In this document: positions 8,186-17,142 of the stretch, one piece after another
Position numbering within the stretch: the first letter of the stretch is position 1
Layout: every line of letters starts with the position of its first letter
DNA from: Deltaproteobacteria bacterium
Lineage (GTDB): Bacteria; Myxococcota_A; UBA796; CAJQPC01
Assembly: GCA_016717595.1 (NCBI GenBank)
Contig: JADKFE010000014.1
Coordinates: 1-64,000, forward strand
DNA: 64,000 nt
Direction of reading: 5' to 3'
The notes under the pieces: model-generated
Database searches by the model: none
What the model saw: only the letters and a program-made list of their open reading frames with translations
What the model was told of the DNA's origin: nothing
Position numbers and translations under genes: made by a program

Positions 8186-8530
8186 TCATTCGCCGCCGCG
8201 GCAGGTGACCTGGCCTTCGTCGTTGATGATGCAGTCCAGCGTGGAGCCGCCCTTCACGTCGCCGAGGGTGACCTCGCCGGGCATGAGCTGGGCCTTACAC
8301 ACGTCGGAGACGCCGCTCACGACGGCCTTGCCCTCGGTCAGGGGGCCCACGAACTTCTCGCCGTCTTGGTCACGGCAGACGACACGAACACGCTCGTAGG
8401 CGGCGGAGTTGCCGGTGATGTTGATGTTCACCGTGGTGGCGGGGTCGGCGGGCGTGGCGGCGACCTCGGGCTCCTTCTTCTTGCAGGCGACGACGGCGAG
8501 GAGGAGGACGAACGGGACGAGCTTGCGCAT
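8186..8530 (-). CDS. Small lipoprotein of unknown function
   Basis: This is a 114-aa predicted lipoprotein. It has N-terminal Arg/Lys, a hydrophobic core and a lipobox AVVAC followed by KKKE, then a Thr/Pro/Ala linker. A compact domain follows with four cysteines (VVCRD, DVCKA, DCIIN, TCRGG) that could form two disulfides. GGAG precedes the ATG at 8530. No family is recognised. It is probably anchored in the outer membrane or periplasm. It is convergent with the FAD oxidase. Confidence 0.75.
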   Translation of the reverse strand: MRKLVPFVLLLAVVACKKKEPEVAATPADPATTVNINITGNSAAYERVRVVCRDQDGEKFVGPLTEGKAVVSGVSDVCKAQLMPGEVTLGDVKGGSTLDCIINDEGQVTCRGGE

Positions 8531-8622
8531 GGGGCGCTCCTGTCAAGGGGTTGTGAGGAAGTCAACCGCCTCTTAGCGAGGTGCTTCACCCGCGGCAAAC
8601 CGCTGAGCGTGACGACTCCGCG

Positions 8623-10782
8623 TCAAAAGTCTGCGCGAACGCCCCCCAAGGGCAGCAGCCGAGGCCCGGCCACGGCGGCCTGCTGGCTGTAGTCGTAGCT
8701 GTAGATGACGTACATCTCATTGTTTCGGGGCGGGACCAGCCACAGCTCGCCGTAGATCACCAAGGTCCAGGTGCGGAGGGTCACGGCGCGTTCGGCGTGA
8801 ACATCAATCTTCTGGTAGTCGGCGAGCCGAGCGCTGTTGGGATCGCCCAGGAGGGGATCGTAGGTGTCGGTGTCGCCGACGTACAGCCCGCCCGTGGCCG
8901 GGGTGTAGGGCAGGCCCATGGCGTAGCGGTAGCGCACGCCGACGTTCCAGACCTCGTTCAGATCGTAGGAGGCCACCCAAGACACGGCGAAGGGCTGGTC
9001 GTAGTCGCTCGGCCAGCCGTCGCGCAGCGAGCGCCCGACGGTGACGGAGAGCGCGGTGAAGAACTGATCTTTGAGGCGGTAACGGCTGGTGAGCTCAACC
9101 CCCCAGGCGACGCCGTCTACGGCGTAGGGGCCCTGGCCGATGGGCTCGACGATGACGTCTTGTAGGCGTTTGCCCCAGCCCTCAACGCCGAGCTCCCAAC
9201 GGCCGGCGATGGCCGTCTCGACGCCTCCGGCGACCTGATCCGAGCGCCCCGCGGGGAGCGTTGGGTCGCCGGTGACCGGCGAGAGGTGGTCGAGCATCGG
9301 CGCTTGGGTGTAGCGGCCCACGGCGAGCTTGAAGCGCAGGTCGTCCCGGGGGCTCACGGTGACGCTGAGGCGCGGATCGAGGCCGAGGCTTCGGGAGCCG
9401 GTGTCCCACTGGGCGCGCAGGCCGAGCTGCGCCCGGGTGATGCCCAAGGTGAGCCTTGGCTCAACCCACACCCCGACGACGCCGCCCACGAGGCGCTCAT
9501 CGACGACGAGGCCCCGGCCCAGAAGCGGCGCCTCACGCTGAATCTCGGGCACCGCGCGGTCGCTCTCGTTGCGCCGGGTGATGGCGCTCGCCTTGGCCTC
9601 GACCCCCGTGGCGAGGATGACCTTGTCGCCGAGGCCCAGGAGGCTGTCATGGCGCAGCCAGGCGTAGCGGTCTTGGCGCAGCGCCGCCTGGCCGTCGAGG
9701 CTGGTGTTCAGGGTGTCTTGCACGACGGCGAGGGCGGTGTCGTGGCGGCCGGCGTCGTTGGTCAACGCGTAGCGCGTCGAGAGCGCATGAAACGCGCGGT
9801 CCGAGGTCAGCTCGGGGTTGGCCTCTTGCTCCAAGGGGTCGAGGATCGCCGCGTCCCCGGCGTAGCGCCCGTACTGGTCGCCCGCCCCGAAGGCCGTGAC
9901 GCTGAGGTGGCGGTTTGGGTCGCCCAGGTCTTGGTCGTAGCGCGCGAGGTAGTCCCAGAACACGGGCCAGACGGTGTACTGATCGGAGCTGTTCTCGCCG
10001 AGATCGGCGAAGCTGCGCCGGGCCGAGGCCGAGAGCGCGCCGGGCCCAAGCGGCGTGGTGATGTAGCCCCCGCCCATGATCGCGCTGAGATCAACGCCGC
10101 CGTGCAGGCGGGTGGTCTCGGGCTCGCGGCTCGTGGCCCAGACGACGGCGCCGGTGGCGTTGCCGTAGGGGGCGCCGAAGGTGGACGGGTAAAACGCCAG
10201 CTCATCGACGAGCCGCGTATGAAACACCGAGGCGTACTGCTGAAAGTGGAACAGGTACGGGATCTCGACGCCGTCAAAGAAGAACCGGGACTCGCCGGGC
10301 AAGGCCCCGCGCACGGCGACGTCGCCCGCTTTGGGGGAGTACTCCGGGGTGACGGCGACGCCGGGCAAGCTCTGGAGCAGGCGCACCGGGTCGCCATAGG
10401 TGCCGGGCGTCTTCTCGATGCGCTCGCGGTCGAGCACCTGGCCGGAGACGTGGGGGAGCTGGCGCCGGGCCTCGACGATCACCTCCACCCCCGGCGGCGC
10501 GGCGACGAGGAAGAAGTCGACGGGCGCCGTGGTGGGCAGGGTGAGCGCGCGGTCTTCAGCGGCGAAGCCCGGGGCGAGGGCCTGCACGGTGACCTCACCA
10601 TCGGGCAGGCTCAGGGTGTAGCGGCCCTCTTCGTCACACTGGGCGAAGATGTCGCCCGACTGCACGATGGCGCCGGGCACAGGATCCCCGGTGCCACGCT
10701 CACGAACGGCGCCGCTCAGCTCTCCGGCCCAGACGAGGCCCGCGGCGCTCATCAGCGCCCACACCGTCACGACCGGGCTCAA
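8623..10782 (-). CDS. TonB-dependent outer-membrane receptor with CarboxypepD_reg-like domain
   Basis: This 719-aa outer-membrane protein has a signal peptide (to about residue 20, VWAGELSG). A CarboxypepD_reg-like beta-sandwich follows (about 20-95; GTGDPVPGAIV, AQCDEEGRYTLSLPDGEV). Next is a plug domain (about 100-230) with SLPGVAV and DVAVRGALPGESRFFFDGVE, and then a long barrel region rich in alternating aromatic strands. TonB-dependent receptors import siderophores, vitamins, sugars or peptides. The ligand here is not evident. Its start overlaps the end of the upstream lipoprotein gene by four bases, so the two should be translated together. It ends in F, as barrels often do (GGVRADF). 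Confidence 0.85.
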   Translation of the reverse strand: MSPVVTVWALMSAAGLVWAGELSGAVRERGTGDPVPGAIVQSGDIFAQCDEEGRYTLSLPDGEVTVQALAPGFAAEDRALTLPTTAPVDFFLVAAPPGVEVIVEARRQLPHVSGQVLDRERIEKTPGTYGDPVRLLQSLPGVAVTPEYSPKAGDVAVRGALPGESRFFFDGVEIPYLFHFQQYASVFHTRLVDELAFYPSTFGAPYGNATGAVVWATSREPETTRLHGGVDLSAIMGGGYITTPLGPGALSASARRSFADLGENSSDQYTVWPVFWDYLARYDQDLGDPNRHLSVTAFGAGDQYGRYAGDAAILDPLEQEANPELTSDRAFHALSTRYALTNDAGRHDTALAVVQDTLNTSLDGQAALRQDRYAWLRHDSLLGLGDKVILATGVEAKASAITRRNESDRAVPEIQREAPLLGRGLVVDERLVGGVVGVWVEPRLTLGITRAQLGLRAQWDTGSRSLGLDPRLSVTVSPRDDLRFKLAVGRYTQAPMLDHLSPVTGDPTLPAGRSDQVAGGVETAIAGRWELGVEGWGKRLQDVIVEPIGQGPYAVDGVAWGVELTSRYRLKDQFFTALSVTVGRSLRDGWPSDYDQPFAVSWVASYDLNEVWNVGVRYRYAMGLPYTPATGGLYVGDTDTYDPLLGDPNSARLADYQKIDVHAERAVTLRTWTLVIYGELWLVPPRNNEMYVIYSYDYSQQAAVAGPRLLPLGGVRADF

Positions 10783-11723
10783 AAGACCTCCAGCACGACA
10801 CGTTCCCCGTCGAGGTCTTCGCGAAGGCAGCGGCCCTCAGCGAGCCACTGGAGTCGGAAGGGCTCACCGGGGCTGGGCGCGCAGGACAGAAACGTCCCGG
10901 CGATGTCGTCTTCAGTGGCCGGGGCGACGTCGATGAGCGTGAGGCCGACGAGGTCGTCGCTCAGCGCGACGGTGCCCGCGACGAGGCCCGGGGGCGCCTC
11001 GGCGTCGGCGGGGATCAGCCGCCCCTCGTGGCGCAAGAGCGGCGTGGTGACGCCGATGGCCGCGTCGGCCCACACCCAGAGGTTGCCGCCGAGGCCGTCA
11101 AGGCCCAGCACGAGCTGCGGATAGAGCCCGGGGCCCGTGGGGCTGCGGTTGAGCAAGACGCCGTCCTCGAACTCCAGCTCCTCTGCGAGCACGTCCGCCA
11201 CGCCAGGATCGAGCTCCAAGAGGCTGCCGAGGCCGCCCGCGCTCATCCAGCGCCAGGTGAGCTCCTCGACCCCAACGCCGGTGAGGCTGAGCCGCGTGGC
11301 CTCACCCTCGGCGACGCTGCCGCTCACCGACTCGGCCAAAACGTCGCGACGAGCGGCGAGATCTACGGACCCGGAGAGATCCACCGCGGCGCGTGTGACG
11401 CTGGGCGGGGCGATGGGCGCGGCGCGCGCGGTCACCTCGGCGACATAGACCCCGCCGTCGGGCGCGGTGACGGTCAGCCCGAGCTGGCCCCCCTCGGCGG
11501 GCACGGCCACGTCAAAACCTTCGCCGAGCGGCGCGCCGTCGAGGGTCCAGGTGAGGCTGGGGCGCTCGTCGTGGTACAGGCCCAGGCCGCTCCACAAGGC
11601 GGCGCTGGCGACGCCGTCCACAACGCCTACAGCGGCGATTCGGAACGGCCCAAGCTCACGCCGGTTGACCGAGAAGGGCTCCTGGCAAGCGGCCAGTCCG
11701 AAGAGCAAAGGGAGCGCGCGCAT
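10779..11723 (-). CDS. Lipoprotein partner of TonB-dependent receptor
   Basis: This 314-aa predicted lipoprotein has a short signal peptide MRALPLLFGLAAC with the Cys at residue 13. The mature part is beta-rich, with Ig-like features (LTWTLDGAPLGEGFDVAVPA; LGLTVTAPDGGVYVAEVTA) and no metal or catalytic motif. It is the first gene of a two-gene unit and overlaps the receptor by four bases. By analogy with other receptor-lipoprotein pairs it may form an external lid or ligand-capture partner. That role is inference, because no SusD signature is present. Confidence 0.72.
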   Translation of the reverse strand: MRALPLLFGLAACQEPFSVNRRELGPFRIAAVGVVDGVASAALWSGLGLYHDERPSLTWTLDGAPLGEGFDVAVPAEGGQLGLTVTAPDGGVYVAEVTARAAPIAPPSVTRAAVDLSGSVDLAARRDVLAESVSGSVAEGEATRLSLTGVGVEELTWRWMSAGGLGSLLELDPGVADVLAEELEFEDGVLLNRSPTGPGLYPQLVLGLDGLGGNLWVWADAAIGVTTPLLRHEGRLIPADAEAPPGLVAGTVALSDDLVGLTLIDVAPATEDDIAGTFLSCAPSPGEPFRLQWLAEGRCLREDLDGERVVLEVF

Positions 11724-11829
11724 CGGCTCCCTCTACCGCGCCGCGCCGCGCCGCGCACCCGCTCCAGGCGATCGCCGGTGAACCTCCGCTTCTCCCTTAC
11801 AGATCCCTACTATCGGCCCGTCGGGGAGG

Positions 11830-11957
11830 ATCATTGATCCTAACTTTGGCCAAATCGTACATTATAGTGAAGTACGGCTCACAACACCAGTGGCCGCACC
11901 CCCACCCAGCCCGATTTCAGCTCATTTCGGCCATATCTCTGCCTTACAGGAGCGACC
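11830..11957 (+). promoter_or_regulatory. AT-rich promoter region of the subtilase gene
   Basis: In otherwise GC-rich DNA this stretch contains a palindrome (tttggccaaa, 11845-11854) and a TATAGT (11863-11868) that could be a -10 element. No good -35 sits at 16-18 bases. An AGGAG (11948-11952) precedes the ATG at 11958. The divergent lipoprotein-receptor unit begins at 11723, so the region may control both directions. Confidence 0.4.
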
Positions 11958-14423
11958 ATGTCGAACCGCCAGCCCGTCAAGCCCACCTCCAAGCTCCCCG
12001 TTGCGCTCATCGGCTTGTCGCTCCTGGCGCTCTTGGCGTTGAAGATGAGCCCGGTGAACCTCGGCGATGGTGACGACCGCGCCGACGAGGCCACGGCGAC
12101 GCGGTCGCTCTCCTCACCGTCCCTCGCGCCGCCGCTGTTGAGATCCCCAGCCAACGGGCTCGATCCGCAGCTCCCGTCCGCCGAGGTCTACTCCTCTCGT
12201 GAGCTGCTGGTCGTGCTGCAGGATCCCACCTTGGCCGCCGCCGTCGCCGCGGACCACAACACCTCCCTTCGTCGCCGCGTCGGCCCCAGCGGCGTCGCGC
12301 CGGTGGTCGTGCCCCAAGGCGTTGACCCCGAGGCCCTGCGCGCTGCGCTCGCCGCCGACCCCCGCGTGCGCTCGGTGAGCCGCTCCGGCCTCATGCGCGG
12401 CGCTGGCGGCGGGGGCACCCACCACACCGCCACCGCGTCGAGCTCCGCCGTGGCCTACCAGTGGCACCTCGACGCCACCGAGCGCCCCAGCAGCTCCGGC
12501 GCGCTCTCGGGCGCCGTCGTCGCCGTCATCGACTCCGGCGTCGCGTATGAGGACTACAGCGACGCCTCGGGCACCTACACCCAGGCCTCAAGCCTCGCGT
12601 CCACCACCTTCGTCAGCCCCTACGACTTTGCCGATGACGACGAGCACGCCAACGACGCCCACCAGCACGGCACCCACATCACCACGACCATCGCCGGGGA
12701 CGGCGTGATCGAGGGCGTGGCGCCTGGCGTCTCCGTGATGCCGATCCGGGTGCTGAACGCCGAGAACACCGGCGAAGAGGCTGACCTCATCGACGCGATC
12801 CTCTGGGCGGTCGACTCCGGCGCGGACGTGATCAACATGAGCCTCGTGTTCTCCGAGGGTTACTCCCCCGGCCTCGCGATGCGTGAGGCCTTGGAGTACG
12901 CCGCCGACGCCGGGGTGGTGATGGTCGGCGCCGCGGGCAACGACGCGGGCCAGGTCGGGCTCTACCCCGCCGCGAGCCCCCTGGTCATCGGCGTGTCGGC
13001 CTCGACGCTCAAGAGCAAGAGCGGCAGCCTGACGCTCACCGACTACACCAACATCAGCCCGGCGATTGACCTCGTCGCCCCCGGCGGTGACCTCACCAAA
13101 GACAAGAACAAGGATGGTTACCCCGACGGCATCCTCGCCGAGACCTTCACCAGCGGCGACCCCACGGACATGGGCCTGTGGTTCTACTCGGGATCTAGCC
13201 AGGCCGCGGCGGTCGTGACCGGCGCCGTGGTCCACCTCCTCGACGCGGGCCTCACCGACCCCGGCGAGATCGGCCGCGCGCTGCAGCTCAGCGCCGAGAA
13301 AGACTACGGCTCAAGGTCGTTCCGCGACGGCGGCGGCGCGGGCAACCTCAACATCGACGAGGCCCTGGAGGTCGCCGACGACGCCCTGGACGGCTGCGAG
13401 GACCTCTCCGACCCCGGCTTCCACGTCTCCTTGTTGCCCTACCTCGTCGACTCCAAAAAGGACCACGTCCGCGCTGGCCTCCGCGTCACCGCCATTGACG
13501 ACAACGGCGACCCCGTCGACCGCAAGGACTACGTCGTCGTCGGCACCCGCACGACGGCCTCGGGCGCGGAGACCTTCCAGTGCACCCTGGACAGCGACGG
13601 CGTCTGTGACATCGAGGGCGACAACGAGCGCGCCAGCAACAAGACCACGGACATCGCCCTGGCCTGGGGCTTCACCATCGACGCCATCGTTCACGACGAC
13701 GACGAGATCGCCTACCGCCCCGGCTCGGTGGTGTACGTCACCAACGGCTTCGTGGTGCTCGTCGAGGCCATGAGCGGCGCGGGCGTGGTGAGCGACCACC
13801 TGCTCGCCGTGAGCTGGGAGGCCGGGCGTGATGATGAGCTGGGCAAGCTGGAGGAGGCCTTCGCCGTGAGCCACCTCGGCGTGTCCCGGGCCACCTTGCC
13901 CGAGGCCGTGCTGTTCAACGCCAAGGCCGTCGCCGACATCGGCACCTGGGACACCGTTGACCTCGACATCGACGGCACGGGGCTGATCACCGACCCGCTC
14001 TCCATCGGCGTCATCACCATCCCCCGCCTCACGCTGAACCTCAGCGGCTCGGGCCTCATCACCGATCCCCTCTCCATCGGCACGATCCGCCTGTTGACCT
14101 TCTCCGGCTCAGGCCTGATCACCGACCCCCTGAGCTTCCGTCTGCCGGAGATCTTCGCGCCGTCGTTCATGGGCACGGGGCTCATCACCGATCCCCTCTC
14201 GTTCACCGGCGCCCCGGTGCGCCTGCGCGACGGCAGCCAGATCGTCACCTCCGAGCCCAGCCTCAGCGGCTTCGCCTTGGGCAGCGCCATCGACGACGGC
14301 GGCTGGATCCTCGGCACCGACGGCCACCTGGGCACCACGGCGCTCATGGCGAGCGGGGCGATCGGCCTCGGCGGCACCTCGTCCTCGCTCAGCTCCACCG
14401 AGGTCGGCTCCGAGGCGTTCTGA
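11958..14423 (+). CDS. Secreted subtilisin-like (S8) serine protease with C-terminal GLITDPLS repeats
   Basis: This is an 821-aa exported protease. A hydrophobic segment at about 13-30 is the signal or anchor. A propeptide-like region follows (about 70-150, ELLVVLQDP). The catalytic triad is visible: Asp192 in VVAVIDSGVAYED, His237 in HQHGTHITTTIAG, and Ser414 in YSGSSQAAAVVTG. The oxyanion Asn is in VGAAGNDAG. The remainder is a beta-rich extension (about 480-650) and four copies of GxGLITDPLS between residues 673 and 748. The repeats may be a sorting, processing or binding element and are not part of the S8 fold. GGAG precedes the ATG. It stands alone, just upstream of selD. Confidence 0.92.
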   Translation: MSNRQPVKPTSKLPVALIGLSLLALLALKMSPVNLGDGDDRADEATATRSLSSPSLAPPLLRSPANGLDPQLPSAEVYSSRELLVVLQDPTLAAAVAADHNTSLRRRVGPSGVAPVVVPQGVDPEALRAALAADPRVRSVSRSGLMRGAGGGGTHHTATASSSAVAYQWHLDATERPSSSGALSGAVVAVIDSGVAYEDYSDASGTYTQASSLASTTFVSPYDFADDDEHANDAHQHGTHITTTIAGDGVIEGVAPGVSVMPIRVLNAENTGEEADLIDAILWAVDSGADVINMSLVFSEGYSPGLAMREALEYAADAGVVMVGAAGNDAGQVGLYPAASPLVIGVSASTLKSKSGSLTLTDYTNISPAIDLVAPGGDLTKDKNKDGYPDGILAETFTSGDPTDMGLWFYSGSSQAAAVVTGAVVHLLDAGLTDPGEIGRALQLSAEKDYGSRSFRDGGGAGNLNIDEALEVADDALDGCEDLSDPGFHVSLLPYLVDSKKDHVRAGLRVTAIDDNGDPVDRKDYVVVGTRTTASGAETFQCTLDSDGVCDIEGDNERASNKTTDIALAWGFTIDAIVHDDDEIAYRPGSVVYVTNGFVVLVEAMSGAGVVSDHLLAVSWEAGRDDELGKLEEAFAVSHLGVSRATLPEAVLFNAKAVADIGTWDTVDLDIDGTGLITDPLSIGVITIPRLTLNLSGSGLITDPLSIGTIRLLTFSGSGLITDPLSFRLPEIFAPSFMGTGLITDPLSFTGAPVRLRDGSQIVTSEPSLSGFALGSAIDDGGWILGTDGHLGTTALMASGAIGLGGTSSSLSSTEVGSEAF
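13974..14201 (+). repeat. Four G(T/S)GLITDPLS peptide repeats
   Basis: The repeat cores are at 13974-14003, 14046-14075, 14106-14135 and 14172-14201. They encode the same decapeptide, with only Thr/Ser changing at position 2. Copies are 24, 20 and 22 residues apart. The connecting segments share only general hydrophobic character (IGVITIPRLTLNL, IGTIRLLTF, FRLPEIFAPSF). Synonymous codons differ between copies, so selection seems to act on the peptide and not on the DNA. Confidence 0.9.
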
Positions 14424-14465
14424 GCGGGGTCGCGGACCTCCCCGCGCTGGGATACACAAGCGCGG

Positions 14466-15497
14466 ATGTCCCGTAAACAACGCTATTACCGCCTCACCGG
14501 CATGGTTGACTGCGCTGGGTGAGCGTCGAAGCTAGGCCCGGAGGTTCTGGGCCCCGCGACGGCCTCGCTCCCAGCGCAGGACGACCCGCGTCTCCTCGTC
14601 GGATATGACCTGTCCGACGACGCGGGGATCGTGCGCCTTGGGGATGGGCGCTGTTTGGTGCAGACGGTCGACTTCTTCACGCCGATCGTCGACGACCCCT
14701 ATACGTTTGGGGCCATCGCCGCGACGAACTCGCTCTCCGACGTCTACGCCATGGGCGGCGAGCCGCTCACCGCGCTCAACATCTTGTGCTGGCCCCACAA
14801 GCTCTTGCCGCCAGAGGCCCTCGCTGAGCTGCTGCGTGGCGGCGCCGACAAGGTGCGTGAGGCCGGGGCGATGCTCGTCGGCGGCCACTCCGTGCGTGAC
14901 AAAGAGCTCAAGTTTGGCCTCTCGGTGACGGGCATCGTGGATGAGGACAAGATCTGGACGAACGCCGGCGCGCGGCCTGGCGACCGCCTCGTGCTCACCA
15001 AGGCCTTGGGCACGGGGATCATCGCCACCGCGGTGAAGCGGGAGATCTGCCCTGAGGAGGCTGAAGACGCCGCCGAGGCCTCGATGCTGCTGCTGAACCG
15101 CGACGCCAAACGTGCGGCGGCTTTGGGCGTCGTGCATGGCTGCACCGACATCACCGGCTTTGGCCTGCTCGGTCACGCCTGGGAGCTGGCCCGGGCGTCG
15201 AAGGCCCATGTGCGGCTCAGCGCCGGGGCCCTGCCCTTGTTGCCTTCAGCCTTGGCCCTCGCCGAGCGTGGCGTCCGCACCGGCGGCGCGGCGAGCAACC
15301 GCGCCTACGTCGGCGAGGCCCTACGCGCCGAGGGCGTGCCCCCTGCCCTGCTCGACATCACCCTAGACCCCCAGACCAGCGGCGGCCTGCTGCTCTCGGT
15401 GCCGCCTGCGGAGGCCGCGCGCCTCGTGGCGTCGGGCGTCGGCCAGCTCATCGGTGAGGTGCTCGAAGGCCCGGCCCAGGTGGAGCTTCTGCCCTGA
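14466..15497 (+). CDS. selD: Selenide, water dikinase (selenophosphate synthase), Sec-containing
   Basis: SelD makes selenophosphate from selenide and ATP, the selenium donor for Sec-tRNA and selenouridine. Translating from ATG 14466 gives RLTGMVDCAG-U-ASKLGP, with an in-frame TGA at 14520-14522 exactly where SelD has its catalytic Cys/Sec (Sec19), followed by the conserved Lys22. The frame then continues unbroken through DDAGIVRLGDG, GAIAATNSLSDVYAMGGEPL, GGHSVRDKELKFGLSVTG and TDITGFGLLGH to 15497. The result is 343 residues, the usual family length. Conventional calling would start at GTG 14631 and lose the active site. The start lacks a clear Shine-Dalgarno site, and a TACACA lies seven bases upstream. 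No selA, selB or tRNA-Sec lies in the window. Confidence 0.93.
14523..14562 (+). promoter_or_regulatory. Bacterial SECIS-like stem-loop after the selD UGA
   Basis: Directly 3' of the UGA is a foldable hairpin. The lower stem is CGTCG (14524-14528) with CGACG (14557-14561). After an internal loop, the upper stem is GGCCC (14535-14539) with GGGCC (14549-14553). It can extend by G-U, G-C and A-U to a tight loop containing GGU (14543-14545). Bacterial SECIS elements carry a G-rich GGU-type apical loop about 16-37 bases after UGA. Here the distance is 20. The fold was drawn by eye. Confidence 0.65.
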
Positions 15498-15508
15498 GGT
15501 GCCCGACC

Positions 15509-16981
15509 TCAGGCCGGCTTGAGCACCAGGTAGACCAAGGCCAAGGCGCCCATGCCCAAGGCCACGCCCACGCCCAAGAAGATCACGACGAGCATGATCA
15601 GGCGCTTGGTGTTTGTGCCCTCGGGCGCGGGCTGGGGAGCGGGCTCGGCCTTTGCCTTGGCCACCTTCGGCGGGGCCGGGGCGAGGGGCGCGCGCTCGGC
15701 GGTGGGCGGCCGGGTGACCTGCGGAGGCCGGGGCGCCATCACCGTGGCCTCTTCAGTGGGCGGGGACAAGGTCGGCGAGGACGACAGGGCCGAGGTGCTG
15801 ACCGCCTGAGACGGGGGGTTTGGCAGCAAGCTGCCCAACGCGGCGGCGCTGAGGGCGCCAGAGGGGGCCGGTGGGCGCGGCGGCAGGCTGCCCAAGGCGG
15901 CGGGGCTGTAGGCCCCCGACGGCGCAGGCGGGCGCGCGCTGGGCGCGGGGGCGAGCACCGTGGCGCCGTCATCCGGCGGCGGGATGGTGATCGGCGGGGC
16001 GCTCGAGGGCTGCATCGAGCCGTCGGGCAAGGCCGGCGGCGCGATGTCTCGGCGGCGGAACAAGGGCTCGACGACGGCCTCACCCACCTGATCCAGGGTG
16101 AGGCGACGCAGGGGGTAACGGTTGAAGAACTCGCGGACGAGGCGCCGCACGTCGGCGGAGGCGGGCCGCCGGGAGGCGTCATACCGCAACATCCGGCCCA
16201 AGAGGTCGCGGAGCGCGCGGCGTGAGGCGGGGTCGGGCAGATCCGCGGGCTCCAGGGTGAGCAGGCGCTCTTGGAGCGTCGCCGCGTGAACCGCCGGGTT
16301 CACCGAGAGCTTGCCCATGGGGTGCCCGGCGAGGAGCTCATAAAACGTGGCGCCCAAGGCGTAGACGTCCACCGCCGGGGTAGCGTCGAAGCCGTCGAAG
16401 ATCTCCGGGGCCATGTACATCGGCGAGCCCAACATGAGCTGCTTCGTCGCGGCCTCGCGGGTGTCAAACTCGCCTCGGGCGGCGCCGAAGTCGAGCACCT
16501 TCACCGCGCCAGAGACCGAGAGGATGATGTTCGAGGGCTTGATGTCCCGGTGAACCACCCGCAAGGGGCGGGCCTCACCGGGCGGGATCGAGTTGTAGGC
16601 GGCGTCTAAGGCCCCGGCGACCCGGGCGATGATCTCCAACACCGCCGCCGTAGGCAGGGGCCCGGACTCACGCAGCACCCGGTCCAAGGTGAGCCCCTGG
16701 ATGTGCTCCATCACGACCGCGAGCTGACCGCGCCAGGTCGTGAGCGCCTCGACCCGCACGATCGTGTCGTGGTTCAGGCGCGCGAGGAGCGCCGCCTCGT
16801 CGCGGGCGCGGCGCAGCACCTCTTGATCTTCACCCCAGCTCGCCTTGAGCACCTTGAGCACGACGGTGCGGGAGATGGCGCCATCGGAGAGCCGGGCCAC
16901 ATAGACCTGCCCGAAGGTGCCCTCTCCGAGGCGCTCCAGGAGATCAAGCTGATCGGGAAGTCCGTTGTTGAAGGCCGACAT
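15509..16981 (-). CDS. Tail-anchored Hanks-type serine/threonine protein kinase
   Basis: This 490-aa kinase has a glycine loop LGEGTFGQVYVARL (residues 17-30), the ATP-site Lys in VVLKVLK, the catalytic loop VVHRDIKPSNIIL (about 142-154), DFGAARGEF (about 163) and MYMAPEIFDG. These are all the residues an active kinase needs. Residues about 310-455 form a Pro/Ala/Ser-rich linker with a duplicated PPAPSGAxSxAALGSLxPxPP unit. One transmembrane helix (LIMLVVIFLGVGVALGMGAL) ends three residues from the C terminus. It therefore has no external sensor, and the kinase is simply tethered to the inner membrane. It is convergent with selD. Substrates are unknown. Confidence 0.92.
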   Translation of the reverse strand: MSAFNNGLPDQLDLLERLGEGTFGQVYVARLSDGAISRTVVLKVLKASWGEDQEVLRRARDEAALLARLNHDTIVRVEALTTWRGQLAVVMEHIQGLTLDRVLRESGPLPTAAVLEIIARVAGALDAAYNSIPPGEARPLRVVHRDIKPSNIILSVSGAVKVLDFGAARGEFDTREAATKQLMLGSPMYMAPEIFDGFDATPAVDVYALGATFYELLAGHPMGKLSVNPAVHAATLQERLLTLEPADLPDPASRRALRDLLGRMLRYDASRRPASADVRRLVREFFNRYPLRRLTLDQVGEAVVEPLFRRRDIAPPALPDGSMQPSSAPPITIPPPDDGATVLAPAPSARPPAPSGAYSPAALGSLPPRPPAPSGALSAAALGSLLPNPPSQAVSTSALSSSPTLSPPTEEATVMAPRPPQVTRPPTAERAPLAPAPPKVAKAKAEPAPQPAPEGTNTKRLIMLVVIFLGVGVALGMGALALVYLVLKPA

Positions 16982-17142
16982 CGCTCAGTCTCGCCCCACG
17001 AACGCCGCGCAAAAAACGCGCGCAGCCCCACGACCGGGGGCGCGCTGGCGCGACGATGAGGGGGGTTGGGGGCGCAACGCTGGCTCCTGGCGAAGGAGTG
17101 TACCACGAGCCGCCAAAGACAGCGGCGCCGCGCGGCCTGCCC

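Noticed and set aside
9286..11124. Long plus-strand open frame (612 codons) antisense to the TonB receptor
   Set aside because: Codon pattern is Arg/Gly/Ala-rich without motifs, and the opposite strand encodes a coherent receptor with signal peptide.
14466..14522. A short 18-codon ORF ending at the TGA, separate from a selD starting at 14631
   Set aside because: The peptide CAG-TGA-ASK matches the SelD active site and is in frame with the rest. A start at 14631 would lack the catalytic residue and Lys.
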